Of a DNA stretch of 64,000 nt, positions 9,254-17,444 are shown piece after piece (position 1 is the stretch's first letter; each line of letters starts with the position of its first letter). The position numbers and the translations under genes are program-made. The DNA is from Herbaspirillum autotrophicum (lineage in GTDB: Bacteria; Pseudomonadota; Gammaproteobacteria; Burkholderiales; Burkholderiaceae_D), in the NCBI RefSeq assembly GCF_001189915.1, contig NZ_LFLS01000025.1, positions 23,072 to 87,071 of the forward strand. Direction: 5' to 3'. The notes beneath the pieces are model-generated. The model was not told where the DNA came from. It did no database searches and saw nothing but the letters and a program-made list of their open reading frames with translations.

Positions 9254-9904
9254 ATGCGAATTTCCCCTCAGATCATCACGCGCGGCACTGAGTCGTACCA
9301 GACCAGTTTTGATGCCATGCGGGCCTTCACCGACCAACGTACGGCAGAAACACCCGATCAGCTATGGATCGTCGAGCATCCTCCGGTATTTACCCTGGGA
9401 TTGGCGGCTGATCGCTCACATGTGCTGACTCCGCACGACATTCCGATAGTACAAACTGACCGTGGCGGCGAAGTGACATATCACGGGCCTGGCCAGGTGG
9501 TCATTTATCTGCTCATGGATTTGCGTCGCGCTGCGCCGGGCGCGCGCCTGTTTGCGCGCGAGTTTGTGCAAAAAATCGAGCAGGCTGTTATCGATACGCT
9601 GGCGGCGTATAATCTCGCAGGCGAACGCAAGCAGGGCGCGCCGGGCATTTATGTCACCGAAGGTGTGTGGCAAGGTGCCAAAGTCGCAGCGCTGGGCTTG
9701 AAAATCCGTAGCAACGGCTGTACCTATCATGGAGTGTCGCTCAACGTGGACATGGATCTGACCCCGTTTTCCTGGATCAACCCTTGCGGTTACGAAGGTC
9801 TGGCGACAGTGGACATGAAAACCCTGGGCGCCGCTGCCGTGCTGGGCGATGTGCAATCGCTGCTGGCCAATCAACTTATCGAGCACTTCGGTCGTCCCGG
9901 ATGA
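9254..9904 (+). CDS. lipB: Octanoyl-ACP:protein octanoyltransferase
   Basis: A 216-residue enzyme that transfers the octanoyl group from acyl carrier protein to lipoyl domains, the first step of endogenous lipoate synthesis. Conserved blocks are visible in order: [27 protein letters not shown], the lysine motif [17 protein letters not shown], and INPCGYEGL, which holds the catalytic cysteine. ATG 9254 fits the family N-terminus; a TTG 18 bp upstream is less likely. lipA follows 16 bp after the stop, so the two are probably co-transcribed. Confidence 0.95.
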   Translation: MRISPQIITRGTESYQTSFDAMRAFTDQRTAETPDQLWIVEHPPVFTLGLAADRSHVLTPHDIPIVQTDRGGEVTYHGPGQVVIYLLMDLRRAAPGARLFAREFVQKIEQAVIDTLAAYNLAGERKQGAPGIYVTEGVWQGAKVAALGLKIRSNGCTYHGVSLNVDMDLTPFSWINPCGYEGLATVDMKTLGAAAVLGDVQSLLANQLIEHFGRPG

Positions 9905-9920
9905 CCGTAACATCACTACT

Positions 9921-10916
9921 ATGACAACCGAAATCACTCCAGTCGCCACTCCGGCCGAATCCTCCGCCGCCGCTTCCCGTCACAACCCGCTGGACAAGCA
10001 AAAGGGTGCCGGCAAGACCGCGTGGATACCGATCAAGATCGTGGCTGCGGAAAAGCTCAAGAAACCCGACTGGATTCGCGTCAAGGCCGGTTCGCCGACC
10101 ACCCGTTTCTACGAAATCAAGGACATCCTGCGCGCCAATAATCTGGTGACAGTATGTGAAGAAGCATCTTGCCCGAATATCGGCGAGTGTTTCGGCAAAG
10201 GCACGGCCACCTTCATGATCATGGGTGACAAGTGCACCCGGCGTTGCCCGTTCTGCGACGTTGGCCATGGTCGTCCCGATCCGCTCGATGTCAATGAACC
10301 CGAAAATCTGGCCAAGACCATCGCTCAGCTCAAGCTCAGCTATGTGGTGATCACCAGCGTCGACCGCGACGATTTGCGCGATGGCGGCGCCGGCCATTTT
10401 GCCGCCTGCATCCAGCGCGTACGCGAACTGTCGCCAGCGACCCGGATTGAAATTCTGACACCGGACTTCCGTGGCCGTATGGACCGCGCTCTGGAAATTC
10501 TGAAGATGGCGCCACCGGATGTCATGAACCACAACCTCGAAACCGCGCCGCGACTGTACAAGGAAGCCCGTCCCGGTTCCGATTACGAATACTCGCTGAA
10601 CCTGCTCAAGCGCTTCAAGGATCTGCACCCGAATACCCCGACCAAGTCCGGCATCATGGTCGGTCTCGGCGAAACCGATGAAGAAGTATTGCAAGTCATG
10701 CGCGACATGCGGGCACACAACGTCGACATGCTGACCATCGGTCAATATCTGATGCCAAGCGGCGATCACTTGCCGGTCCGTCGTTACGTGCATCCCGACA
10801 CCTTCAAGATGTATGAAGAAGAAGCCTACAAGATGGGTTTCGTCCACGCCGCCGTCGGCGCCATGGTGCGCAGTTCTTACCATGCCGATCAGCAGGCGCA
10901 CGGGGTTATCGGCTGA
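9921..10916 (+). CDS. lipA: Lipoyl synthase (radical SAM)
   Basis: A 331-residue radical SAM enzyme that inserts two sulfurs into the octanoyl group to make lipoate. Both iron-sulfur motifs are present: the auxiliary cluster cysteines C79, C84 and C90 ([12 protein letters not shown]) and the radical SAM cysteines C105, C109 and C112 (CTRRCPFC). The C-terminal RSSYHADQ motif supplies the serine ligand of the auxiliary cluster. ATG 9921 is chosen; the frame is open 24 codons upstream but that part overlaps lipB. The stop codon lies inside the 5-bp target duplication of the Tn7-like transposon, so the insertion leaves the protein unchanged. Confidence 0.96.
   Translation: MTTEITPVATPAESSAAASRHNPLDKQKGAGKTAWIPIKIVAAEKLKKPDWIRVKAGSPTTRFYEIKDILRANNLVTVCEEASCPNIGECFGKGTATFMIMGDKCTRRCPFCDVGHGRPDPLDVNEPENLAKTIAQLKLSYVVITSVDRDDLRDGGAGHFAACIQRVRELSPATRIEILTPDFRGRMDRALEILKMAPPDVMNHNLETAPRLYKEARPGSDYEYSLNLLKRFKDLHPNTPTKSGIMVGLGETDEEVLQVMRDMRAHNVDMLTIGQYLMPSGDHLPVRRYVHPDTFKMYEEEAYKMGFVHAAVGAMVRSSYHADQQAHGVIG
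10912..10916. repeat. Target site duplication, left copy (GCTGA)
   Basis: GCTGA at 10912-10916 abuts the left transposon end and is repeated exactly at 29028-29032. Five base pairs is the duplication length of Tn7-type elements. The copy includes the lipA stop codon TGA. Confidence 0.93.
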
Positions 10917-10986
10917 TGTTGACGATTAGTAGTTCGTAAGAAAATCCAGAAGTTGATGAGATAAAATCAATAGTGGCGAGATAATT
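10917..10986 (+). repeat. Left transposon end with three repeated binding-type sites
   Basis: After the terminal TGTTGACGAT come three related copies of about 20 bp: TAGTAGTTCGTAAGAAAAT (10927-10945), CAGAAGTTGATGAGATAAAA (10947-10966) and a weaker one at about 10967-10986 with GCGAGATAA. They are spaced 20 bp apart. Matching copies occur inverted at the right end. In Tn7 such repeats bind TnsB; here that role belongs to the TniA product by inference. Confidence 0.85.
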
Positions 10987-11096
10987 CGGAGAGGATAAAT
11001 CACTGGAAGACAATGGTGACTCTTGATTCTTTCCCTTCCGAAGAGTGAAAACTCTTGGCGGATTTTTGTCATTTTCCGCCTAGGGCTGGACCGCAG

Positions 11097-12770
11097 ATGG
11101 CAGATGCAAATGAATTGATGATCGCCGCCTTGCCCTCCGATGGGCATGGCTGGCGTATCGACTGGTTCGGGGAGATTGCCTTCCCGAACCGCATGATTCG
11201 ACGTAAGCAGCCATCCGTTCTCCTTCATCTGTCTCGTGTGATCGATAAACGTTACCGTGAAGACCACTCGGTTCTTCTCAATCCTGAATCCACATTCGTC
11301 GCCAAGCAACGCAAGGTATGGGTTTCCGTAGGAACCCTGCCGTTACTTCGTATTGGAGATATCTGGCGAGATGGTCGGTTGGACACTGCATCTGACTATG
11401 AGCTTGAGAGCTTCCTCGATTTAGAGATTAATTCAGAGACCACCAGCTTGATCAAGGCTGGGCTCAACTTGGAAGAGAATGGCTTCTTGCTACCTAGAGG
11501 AGAGCATCCTTGGCACATGCAAGCCACACAATCTTACTGCACGATGATTGACTTGCCTGGTGAGCGCAGATTGATCATTCCTTGTATTGAATTGATTCGC
11601 TTCTATTTCGGATCCTCAAGCAACTTGCTGACCAAGTTGTTTCTACCGCCGCTCAGCCGAGAAGCGTTGTATAGCAAAGCCCATTTCAGCAAGATCAATG
11701 GCCAGCTGTCATTGGCGTTAGCGGAAGGGATATCAGGTGCATCAGCTGCTGACATCGGCCGTATGCATTTAGATTCCGATGCTTGGCGGACCGCTGTCAA
11801 TGTGGGCACATCGCTTCTTAAAGCATCGGTGTCACGTCAGGAAATATATCCCCAGGCGCATTTCCCATTCGAAGGCGTCACCACACTGACAGCATCTGGA
11901 AAGTGGCTGTCATTTTCTAGCCAGCCACGGGCAACGTTCCTCGTGTATAGCCTTCGCTCATGTTCGCATCCATTCCCATTCCGCTCTCTGAGATACAACG
12001 TGACAACTCGGCGCATTGCGCAGACGCAGAGTGCGCAAAATGGAACACCAGTACCACGGATAGTTAAACCGCCGCGACGTTCATCAGATCAACAACTTGT
12101 GGAAAAAGACGCATCTGAGAAATTCACGCGGCAGGCTCATCCAATATGGGTAGTACAGCGCTTTACGGATCTGACAACAAAGACAATCTGGAAAAACCGT
12201 GTTTTGTCAGTACCATCCACCGGAGCAGTCATTGTCACGACGACGGCAAACGACACTAACTCAGCAGTTGGAGATACGGGATCAGATCGACGCGTACGTT
12301 CAGTTGATTTGCAAATCAAGACGGAAAAAGAGACTGAATTTCCCGTACCAGGCTTTCTTAAAGATATCGTCGATGAGTTGAAAACTTTGAGGGACTCCAA
12401 AGTTGAGCTCTTAACTGAGAGCGACGAAGACGGTTGGACGATCCCTATCTTGGTGTCAACGGATGAAGAAGGTGAAATCGATTTGAACCTGTTCGTTGAG
12501 ATCGGGAACAATCAATTGCGAGAGAGAAGAGTCGCGGCCTTCTCTGTCATCAACGAAAAAACGAATATTGTTCTCGTGACGATCGAATTAGATCCTGTCT
12601 ATTCGAAATCCTATCCAACAGATGGCGAGTCTAGCTTGCAAGATACGTTGCGGCGAGCAGCGGCAGATTTTATTTCTAGGAATCGTGACACTAAGATCGA
12701 AAAAATCGGCGAGGGAGCTGCATATTTCGGTGTTTCGTGGTCATCCAGTTCGAGTGGAAATGAACACTAG
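11097..12770 (+). CDS. Unrecognised transposon protein, possibly TnsE-like
   Basis: A 557-residue soluble protein with no clear named domain. ATG 11097 is chosen; TTG 11055 would add 14 residues, and neither has a strong ribosome site. The N-terminal half has WRIDWFGEIAFPN, then RRLIIPCIELIRFYFGSSS followed by LLTKLFLPPLS. Residues about 330-420 look low-complexity and linker-like. A compact C-terminal part follows (PGFLKDIVDELKTL, then ITIELDPVYS-like strands). The layout, an IP..EL.R..F block and a C-terminal alpha/beta domain after a linker, recalls TnsE, the Tn7 protein that directs transposition to replicating DNA. The position is just inside the transposon end. The similarity is by eye and weak; it could also be a cargo defence gene. 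Confidence 0.35.
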   Translation: MADANELMIAALPSDGHGWRIDWFGEIAFPNRMIRRKQPSVLLHLSRVIDKRYREDHSVLLNPESTFVAKQRKVWVSVGTLPLLRIGDIWRDGRLDTASDYELESFLDLEINSETTSLIKAGLNLEENGFLLPRGEHPWHMQATQSYCTMIDLPGERRLIIPCIELIRFYFGSSSNLLTKLFLPPLSREALYSKAHFSKINGQLSLALAEGISGASAADIGRMHLDSDAWRTAVNVGTSLLKASVSRQEIYPQAHFPFEGVTTLTASGKWLSFSSQPRATFLVYSLRSCSHPFPFRSLRYNVTTRRIAQTQSAQNGTPVPRIVKPPRRSSDQQLVEKDASEKFTRQAHPIWVVQRFTDLTTKTIWKNRVLSVPSTGAVIVTTTANDTNSAVGDTGSDRRVRSVDLQIKTEKETEFPVPGFLKDIVDELKTLRDSKVELLTESDEDGWTIPILVSTDEEGEIDLNLFVEIGNNQLRERRVAAFSVINEKTNIVLVTIELDPVYSKSYPTDGESSLQDTLRRAAADFISRNRDTKIEKIGEGAAYFGVSWSSSSSGNEH

Positions 12771-12919
12771 TCGAACAACGAGGAGCATCGTACGCAGCAT
12801 TGTCGTAGACTCAGTGGTGTAAGGCCGGACAAGGATGGCCGTGGCCCGTAACTGATGCCTCGTAACGATGAAAACATCCTGATGCATGTGATGCAAAACA
12901 TATTTCACGAGAGATACTC

Positions 12920-13390
12920 TTGAAAATTTTCTTGGATACTGAATTTACAGACTTTGTGCGACCGCATCTGATTAGCATCGGTATGGCGGCGGATTCAGAT
13001 GATGAATTCTATGCGGAGATACCTTATCCTTACGACGAATGCAGTGATTTCGTGCGAGAAGTGGTCCTTCCATTGTTGGGTAAATTTCCTGATGCTACCT
13101 ATTCGAAGCAAGAACTGGCGGAGAAACTAAGGTCCTGGTTGGATGTGCTCAATGCGGCACACGGGACTTTAGAAATCTGCTTCGATTTTCAGACCGATTG
13201 GGATTTGTTCATTGACGCTTTGGACTACCAAGTACCGAAGTGGTGTGTGCAGAAGCAAGTCAATCGCAACATCAATGAATTGCTTTACTATGAATACCAT
13301 AAGAAAAACGCCCTTCCGGAGCATCATGCTCTCTATGACGCGAGAGCAAATCGGTTTGCTTATCGAGAGCGGCCAGATGTAGTTGATTGA
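12920..13390 (+). CDS. DEDDh-type 3'-5' exonuclease-like protein
   Basis: A 156-residue RNase H-fold protein. The N-terminus KIFLDTEFTDF gives the first DxE pair, FDFQTDWDLF a middle aspartate, and HHALYDARANRF the terminal histidine and aspartate. All four acidic residues and the histidine of DEDDh exonucleases are therefore present. It resembles small stand-alone 3'-5' exoribonuclease-like proteins (DUF5051 type). The start is TTG at 12920 after a weak CGAGAGA site; no ATG lies near. It stands alone on transposon cargo with 150 bp upstream and about 500 bp downstream free of genes. Substrate unknown; defence or RNA turnover are both possible. Confidence 0.65.
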   Translation: MKIFLDTEFTDFVRPHLISIGMAADSDDEFYAEIPYPYDECSDFVREVVLPLLGKFPDATYSKQELAEKLRSWLDVLNAAHGTLEICFDFQTDWDLFIDALDYQVPKWCVQKQVNRNINELLYYEYHKKNALPEHHALYDARANRFAYRERPDVVD

Positions 13391-13417
13391 AATCAATTTT
13401 CCTAATTGGTTTTCTAA

Positions 13418-13433
13418 ATCGCAATATTGCGAT
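13418..13433. promoter_or_regulatory. 16-bp perfect palindrome
   Basis: ATCGCAATATTGCGAT is a perfect 16-bp palindrome, 28 bp after the exonuclease stop codon. It is too short and A+T-rich at the centre to be a convincing terminator, and is more like a dimeric protein-binding site. No protein can be assigned. Confidence 0.35.
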
Positions 13434-13769
13434 ACCGGAGTCGTTGCATGGCAAGTCAACGTATCGGACGGACTGGGTTATATGCATTGGTTTGGAGCGA
13501 ACTCCTATCCCAGTTTGCGAATCGTTTTAATATTTCTGATGCGATGCTTGAGAAAATATTCATAAGCCGGGATTAAGTTATTGAACTAAGCGACAGTCTC
13601 CCTCGCGTTCCATAATTCTGGCGGGTTGAGGGCCGGAATATTGAGGGCCAGCTAAATGAAGTCCTAGGCGATCCCGGCTAGAGGCGATAAGTATTTCTCT
13701 TTCAGCGCAATCATCCGGAGAGCGGTTTACCTGTGACGAGAATGTTGTCGCGTCGTTTTAGATTTTGAC

Positions 13770-13792
13770 CACTGATATTTAAAATATCAGTG
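13770..13792. promoter_or_regulatory. 23-bp palindromic operator candidate upstream of ietA
   Basis: CACTGATATTT and AAATATCAGTG are perfect 11-bp inverted arms around a single A. The site begins right at a TTGACC -35-like hexamer (13765-13770) and is followed by TTAATATA. It lies 94 bp before the ietA start. This is the layout of an operator overlapping a promoter and would allow controlled expression of the ATPase-protease pair. The regulator is unknown; no small regulator gene is adjacent. Confidence 0.5.
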
Positions 13793-13885
13793 TTAATATA
13801 GCAGTAACCCTTTTTAGGCGTTAAACTTCAAGAAGAAATCTGATCAAGCTCGTCGTCCGGGGTTGACGAGTCCAAGGAAAAGAAA

Positions 13886-14884
13886 ATGGCTAACGGTGAT
13901 CAAATCAAGGCGATGCTACGCGCCTACAAAGACGCAGACGAGAATCAGTTCATGACTCTCGCACTGCAGATTGCTGCGCGAGAAGCCAAGGCTGGCCATG
14001 GGAAGCTGGCCGGAGAGATCCGAGAGCTGGTCGATAATGTCAAAGCCCGCAGCCCTGAAGTCATCATCAGCGCAACTCGCAAGCCGACTCCGATTCGCCA
14101 ACCCAAGGGGGAGTTGGCAGATCTGGTTCATGTAACCTATCCTGAAATACAGCTCGACGACCTCATTCTTGAGTCTGATACGCGTGAGCGGCTGGACAGA
14201 GTCCTCCGCGAGCAGCGTCAGTCTGCTCTCTTGGCTGAACATGGCCTTGAAGCACGCCGGAAGGTCCTACTTATCGGCCCACCGGGCACGGGAAAAACAA
14301 TGACCGCTGCGGCATTGGCCTGCGCCCTGTCGCTTCCTTTATTTACTCTGCGGCTGGACAGCCTGTTCACCCGCTACATGGGTGAAGCCACGGCCAAGCT
14401 GCGCCTGATTTTCGACAGCATCCAACAGGTGCGTGGCGTTTATCTCTTCGATGAGTTTGACGCCATTGGGCAGCAGCGCGCGACGAACAACGATATCGGC
14501 GAACTACGCCGGATCCTGAATGCCTTCCTGCAGATGGTCGAGCAAGACAGCTCTCAAAGCATCATCGTCGCTGCCACGAACCATCCGAAGATTCTAGACG
14601 AAGCGCTCTTCCGGCGATTCGACGATATTCTCCAATTCGCGCTTCCAACAGCCGATGAGTTCATCGAACTGATGCGTCGGCGCACTCCCAAGAAATATCG
14701 CTCTTTAGAATGGGATTTGCTCGGACCTTTGTCGGCTGGCCTCAGCTATGCCGATGGCAAGCGTGCCTATGACGACGCCCTGAAAGAAATCATCGGTAAC
14801 GGTGGCCGCGCTATCACAATCGAAGCTCTGATCAAAGCAATCAAACAACGCATTAAAGATAAGAAGACCTTTACCAACAATTAA
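13886..14884 (+). CDS. ietA: AAA+ ATPase of an IetAS-type system
   Basis: A 332-residue AAA+ ATPase. Residues 1-100 form an alpha-helical N-domain. Walker A is GPPGTGKT at 131-138, Walker B VYLFDEFDAIG follows about 55 residues later, sensor 1 is VAATN, and an arginine finger lies in FRRFDD. The fold is the FtsH/proteasomal ATPase-like type. ATG 13886 follows AAGGAAA. A subtilisin-like protease gene starts 19 bp downstream, so the pair matches IetA/IetS, known as an incompatibility/exclusion module of Agrobacterium plasmids and later as an anti-phage system. The ATPase is thought to sense or feed the protease; the mechanism is not established. Confidence 0.85.
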   Translation: MANGDQIKAMLRAYKDADENQFMTLALQIAAREAKAGHGKLAGEIRELVDNVKARSPEVIISATRKPTPIRQPKGELADLVHVTYPEIQLDDLILESDTRERLDRVLREQRQSALLAEHGLEARRKVLLIGPPGTGKTMTAAALACALSLPLFTLRLDSLFTRYMGEATAKLRLIFDSIQQVRGVYLFDEFDAIGQQRATNNDIGELRRILNAFLQMVEQDSSQSIIVAATNHPKILDEALFRRFDDILQFALPTADEFIELMRRRTPKKYRSLEWDLLGPLSAGLSYADGKRAYDDALKEIIGNGGRAITIEALIKAIKQRIKDKKTFTNN

Positions 14885-14903
14885 GATCTAGTAGCGGGGG
14901 CAT

Positions 14904-17444
14904 ATGGCTGGGGAAATAGAACGTCTGCCACATCTGTGGCTGGGGGATCGTTCGACCATCGAACAAGGATATCGTCGACGCCCCGGAGGCCCGATGGGTG
15001 GCCTAGAGGTTGCAAATGTGGATCGGCAGACGCACGGGAGGCGGCTCAAGCGTTCCTTGGAAGACATCTTGCCTATCTTGGTGGAGCGACGGAGTGAGAT
15101 TGCCGCTCAACAGATCCCTACGTCGCCCGGGATTATCTTGGAGTTTGAAAGTTTTCCTGAGTTGGAACTGGCGCTGCCGCGACTTGACTCTGGCCGTGGC
15201 GATATTCAATTGCTGAACGTGCGCGAGGCGAACAATAAAATGTACGCTACCTGTTTTGTTCCTGACGGCAAGATCAACTCGTTGATCACGAAGATCGACG
15301 ACTATCTCAATCGCGAGACAGATAAGACTCGCGAACCAAGAAACAAGGAGTTAGCGCAAAGTATTCAGTCCATCGGGGTCGCAGCGTTCGAAGCGCTATG
15401 GACCGACATCGGTCCAATTCCGGCCGACAATGAGCTGCTCTGGTGGGAGCTTTGGCTGCGTTCCGAGAACTTGACGCCACAAACCGTATATAACCGGTTC
15501 CACTACGCTGCCGAGCGCTTTGAGATACACCTTGCTGTCCAGCGGCTTGAGTTTCCCGAACGAGTGGTCGTGCATGCTCGCTGCACAAAAGCACAACTGG
15601 CCCGCTCGTTCATTATCCTGAACATGATTGCCGAGATCCGGCGCGCAGACGAGCCTCTTGTCGTTCCAGAGCGCATGACCGTGCATGAGCAAGATGCAAT
15701 CATCGAAGCCCTTGAGGATCAGATCACTGGGGACAGCAACGTTGTTGTCTCCGTGCTTGATACTGGAATTTTGAGAACCCATCCGCTGCTGGAGCCTGCG
15801 CTGAATGTAGCCGACATGCACACCGTTAATGCCAACTGGGGCACAGCTGACCATGAGGGTCACGGTACGAAGATGGCTGGCTTGGCCCTCTATGGATGTC
15901 TTCACACCGCCGCAGTACAGCCTGAGGCAGAACCGGTCGAACACCGGCTCGAATCAGTGAAGATCATACCGCCTCCCAATTTCGAGGTAGAGAGAGATCA
16001 TGAGGTGCTCGGCAAGGTGATTGCGCAAGCAGTTGCACGCTGCGAAATTTCGGCTCCCCGCCGTCGTCGGGTCATTTGCAAAGCCATTACCACTACTTCG
16101 CACGAATCTGGAGAACCGTCAGCTTATTCGGCAGCAATCGATCAATTAGCATTCGGCCATTCTGTCGTTGATGGGAACGACCCCACGAATCGGCGCCTCT
16201 TCGCCATCAGTGCCGGCAATGTAGCGCCTGACGACAGGTGGTTGACGTATCCAGCTTCCAACCGAAATTACATGGTTGAACAGCCTGCCCAAGCGTGGAA
16301 TGCGCTAACCATTGGAGCCTTCACTGATAAAATTTCACTCCCAGCATCGCCCGACTACGCAGGTTGGCAGGCCCTGGCGGGACGGGGTGACTTGAGTCCT
16401 TTCAGTTCCACATCCCACGGTTGGAGCCGTGAGTGGCCGATAAAACCTGAGGTGTTGTTTGAGGGGGGAAATCTGGCCGTTGATCCTACAGGCACAGAGA
16501 CCAGCCAACCTCATACATTACAAATGCTGACCACAAGCAGAGTGGGGGCACATCGTCCAACGGTGACGTTCAACATGACGAGCGCTGCCACCGCTTTGGC
16601 CTCCCGTTTAGCGGCCCAGATCATGGTGGCATACCCAGATGCCTGGCCCGAAACCGTTCGAGGTCTGATTGTTCACCACGCGAGTTGGACGCAAGCACAG
16701 AAGAACCGCTATCTCACCGACAACTCGCAGGCCACCAAGCGCAAGATGTTGCAGACATGTGGTTTTGGCGTCGTGTCGCCAGAAAAAGCCCTGCATAGCG
16801 TTCGCGATGGCGTGACGATAATGGTACAGGCTACGCTGCAGCCCTACAAGGTTGAAAAATCCCGAGGCAAGATGAACAAGCTGCGTCTGTTCGAACTTCC
16901 TTGGCCGAAAGACGTACTGCTAGGCCTCGGTGAACAGACGGTCCATCTGAAAGTCACGCTATCCTATTTCGTTGAGCCCAGCCCGGGTAAGCGCGGTTGG
17001 GAAAAGAAATACCGCTACGCATCGCATGGACTCAGGTTCACCCTGCGCCGATGGGATGAAAGTGCACAAGACTTCAATCACCGTATCAATCATGCGCTGT
17101 TGGACGACGCGGAGGAAATCCCTGAGTCCAATCAAGATACTGGTTGGACTTTGGGTGCCAAACTCCAAACGTTCGGCTCAGTCCACTCTGATACATGGAC
17201 TGGTACCGCTGCTGAACTGGCAACACGAAACATTCTCGGGGTCTATCCAGTGATTGGTTGGTGGCGAGAACGGCTCAAGCTGAAGCGCGCGCTGACGAAT
17301 GCCCGCTTTGCGCTGATCTTTTCATTGGAGGCTCCAGGCGCTGATCTGGATTTGTACGAGCAACTGCAACAACAAATCGACGTCGGACCGCTTGATCTAC
17401 AAGGCTTGATGGAAGGAGACCTGGAACTTGGCAACCAAGAGTAA
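14904..17444 (+). CDS. ietS: Subtilisin-like serine protease of an IetAS-type system
   Basis: An 846-residue S8-family protease without a signal peptide, hence cytoplasmic. The catalytic triad is readable: D286 in SVLDTGIL, H320 in HEGHGTKMAG and S560 in NMTSAATALAS. The oxyanion-type block AISAGNVAP lies between H and S. About 280 residues precede the catalytic core and about 280 follow it, both unassigned, as expected for IetS. The ATG follows GCGGGGG. ietA is 19 bp upstream and the next gene starts inside the last codons, pointing to one three-gene transcript. Role in the family: the protease effector of a defence or exclusion system. Confidence 0.86.
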   Translation: MAGEIERLPHLWLGDRSTIEQGYRRRPGGPMGGLEVANVDRQTHGRRLKRSLEDILPILVERRSEIAAQQIPTSPGIILEFESFPELELALPRLDSGRGDIQLLNVREANNKMYATCFVPDGKINSLITKIDDYLNRETDKTREPRNKELAQSIQSIGVAAFEALWTDIGPIPADNELLWWELWLRSENLTPQTVYNRFHYAAERFEIHLAVQRLEFPERVVVHARCTKAQLARSFIILNMIAEIRRADEPLVVPERMTVHEQDAIIEALEDQITGDSNVVVSVLDTGILRTHPLLEPALNVADMHTVNANWGTADHEGHGTKMAGLALYGCLHTAAVQPEAEPVEHRLESVKIIPPPNFEVERDHEVLGKVIAQAVARCEISAPRRRRVICKAITTTSHESGEPSAYSAAIDQLAFGHSVVDGNDPTNRRLFAISAGNVAPDDRWLTYPASNRNYMVEQPAQAWNALTIGAFTDKISLPASPDYAGWQALAGRGDLSPFSSTSHGWSREWPIKPEVLFEGGNLAVDPTGTETSQPHTLQMLTTSRVGAHRPTVTFNMTSAATALASRLAAQIMVAYPDAWPETVRGLIVHHASWTQAQKNRYLTDNSQATKRKMLQTCGFGVVSPEKALHSVRDGVTIMVQATLQPYKVEKSRGKMNKLRLFELPWPKDVLLGLGEQTVHLKVTLSYFVEPSPGKRGWEKKYRYASHGLRFTLRRWDESAQDFNHRINHALLDDAEEIPESNQDTGWTLGAKLQTFGSVHSDTWTGTAAELATRNILGVYPVIGWWRERLKLKRALTNARFALIFSLEAPGADLDLYEQLQQQIDVGPLDLQGLMEGDLELGNQE

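Larger units (their letters stand above)
13391..13885. other. Gene-free stretch before ietA, with two palindromes
   Basis: About 495 bp without a convincing gene; a 60-codon open frame at 13383-13565 has no ribosome site or recognisable product. The sequence is A+T-rich compared with the genes. Two perfect palindromes stand out, ATCGCAATATTGCGAT at 13418-13433 and a 23-bp one at 13770-13792, and the ietA promoter must lie here. Confidence 0.6.

Noticed and set aside
13383..13565. A 60-codon open frame after the exonuclease gene
   Set aside because: Overlaps the exonuclease end and a palindrome, lacks a ribosome site and any motif.
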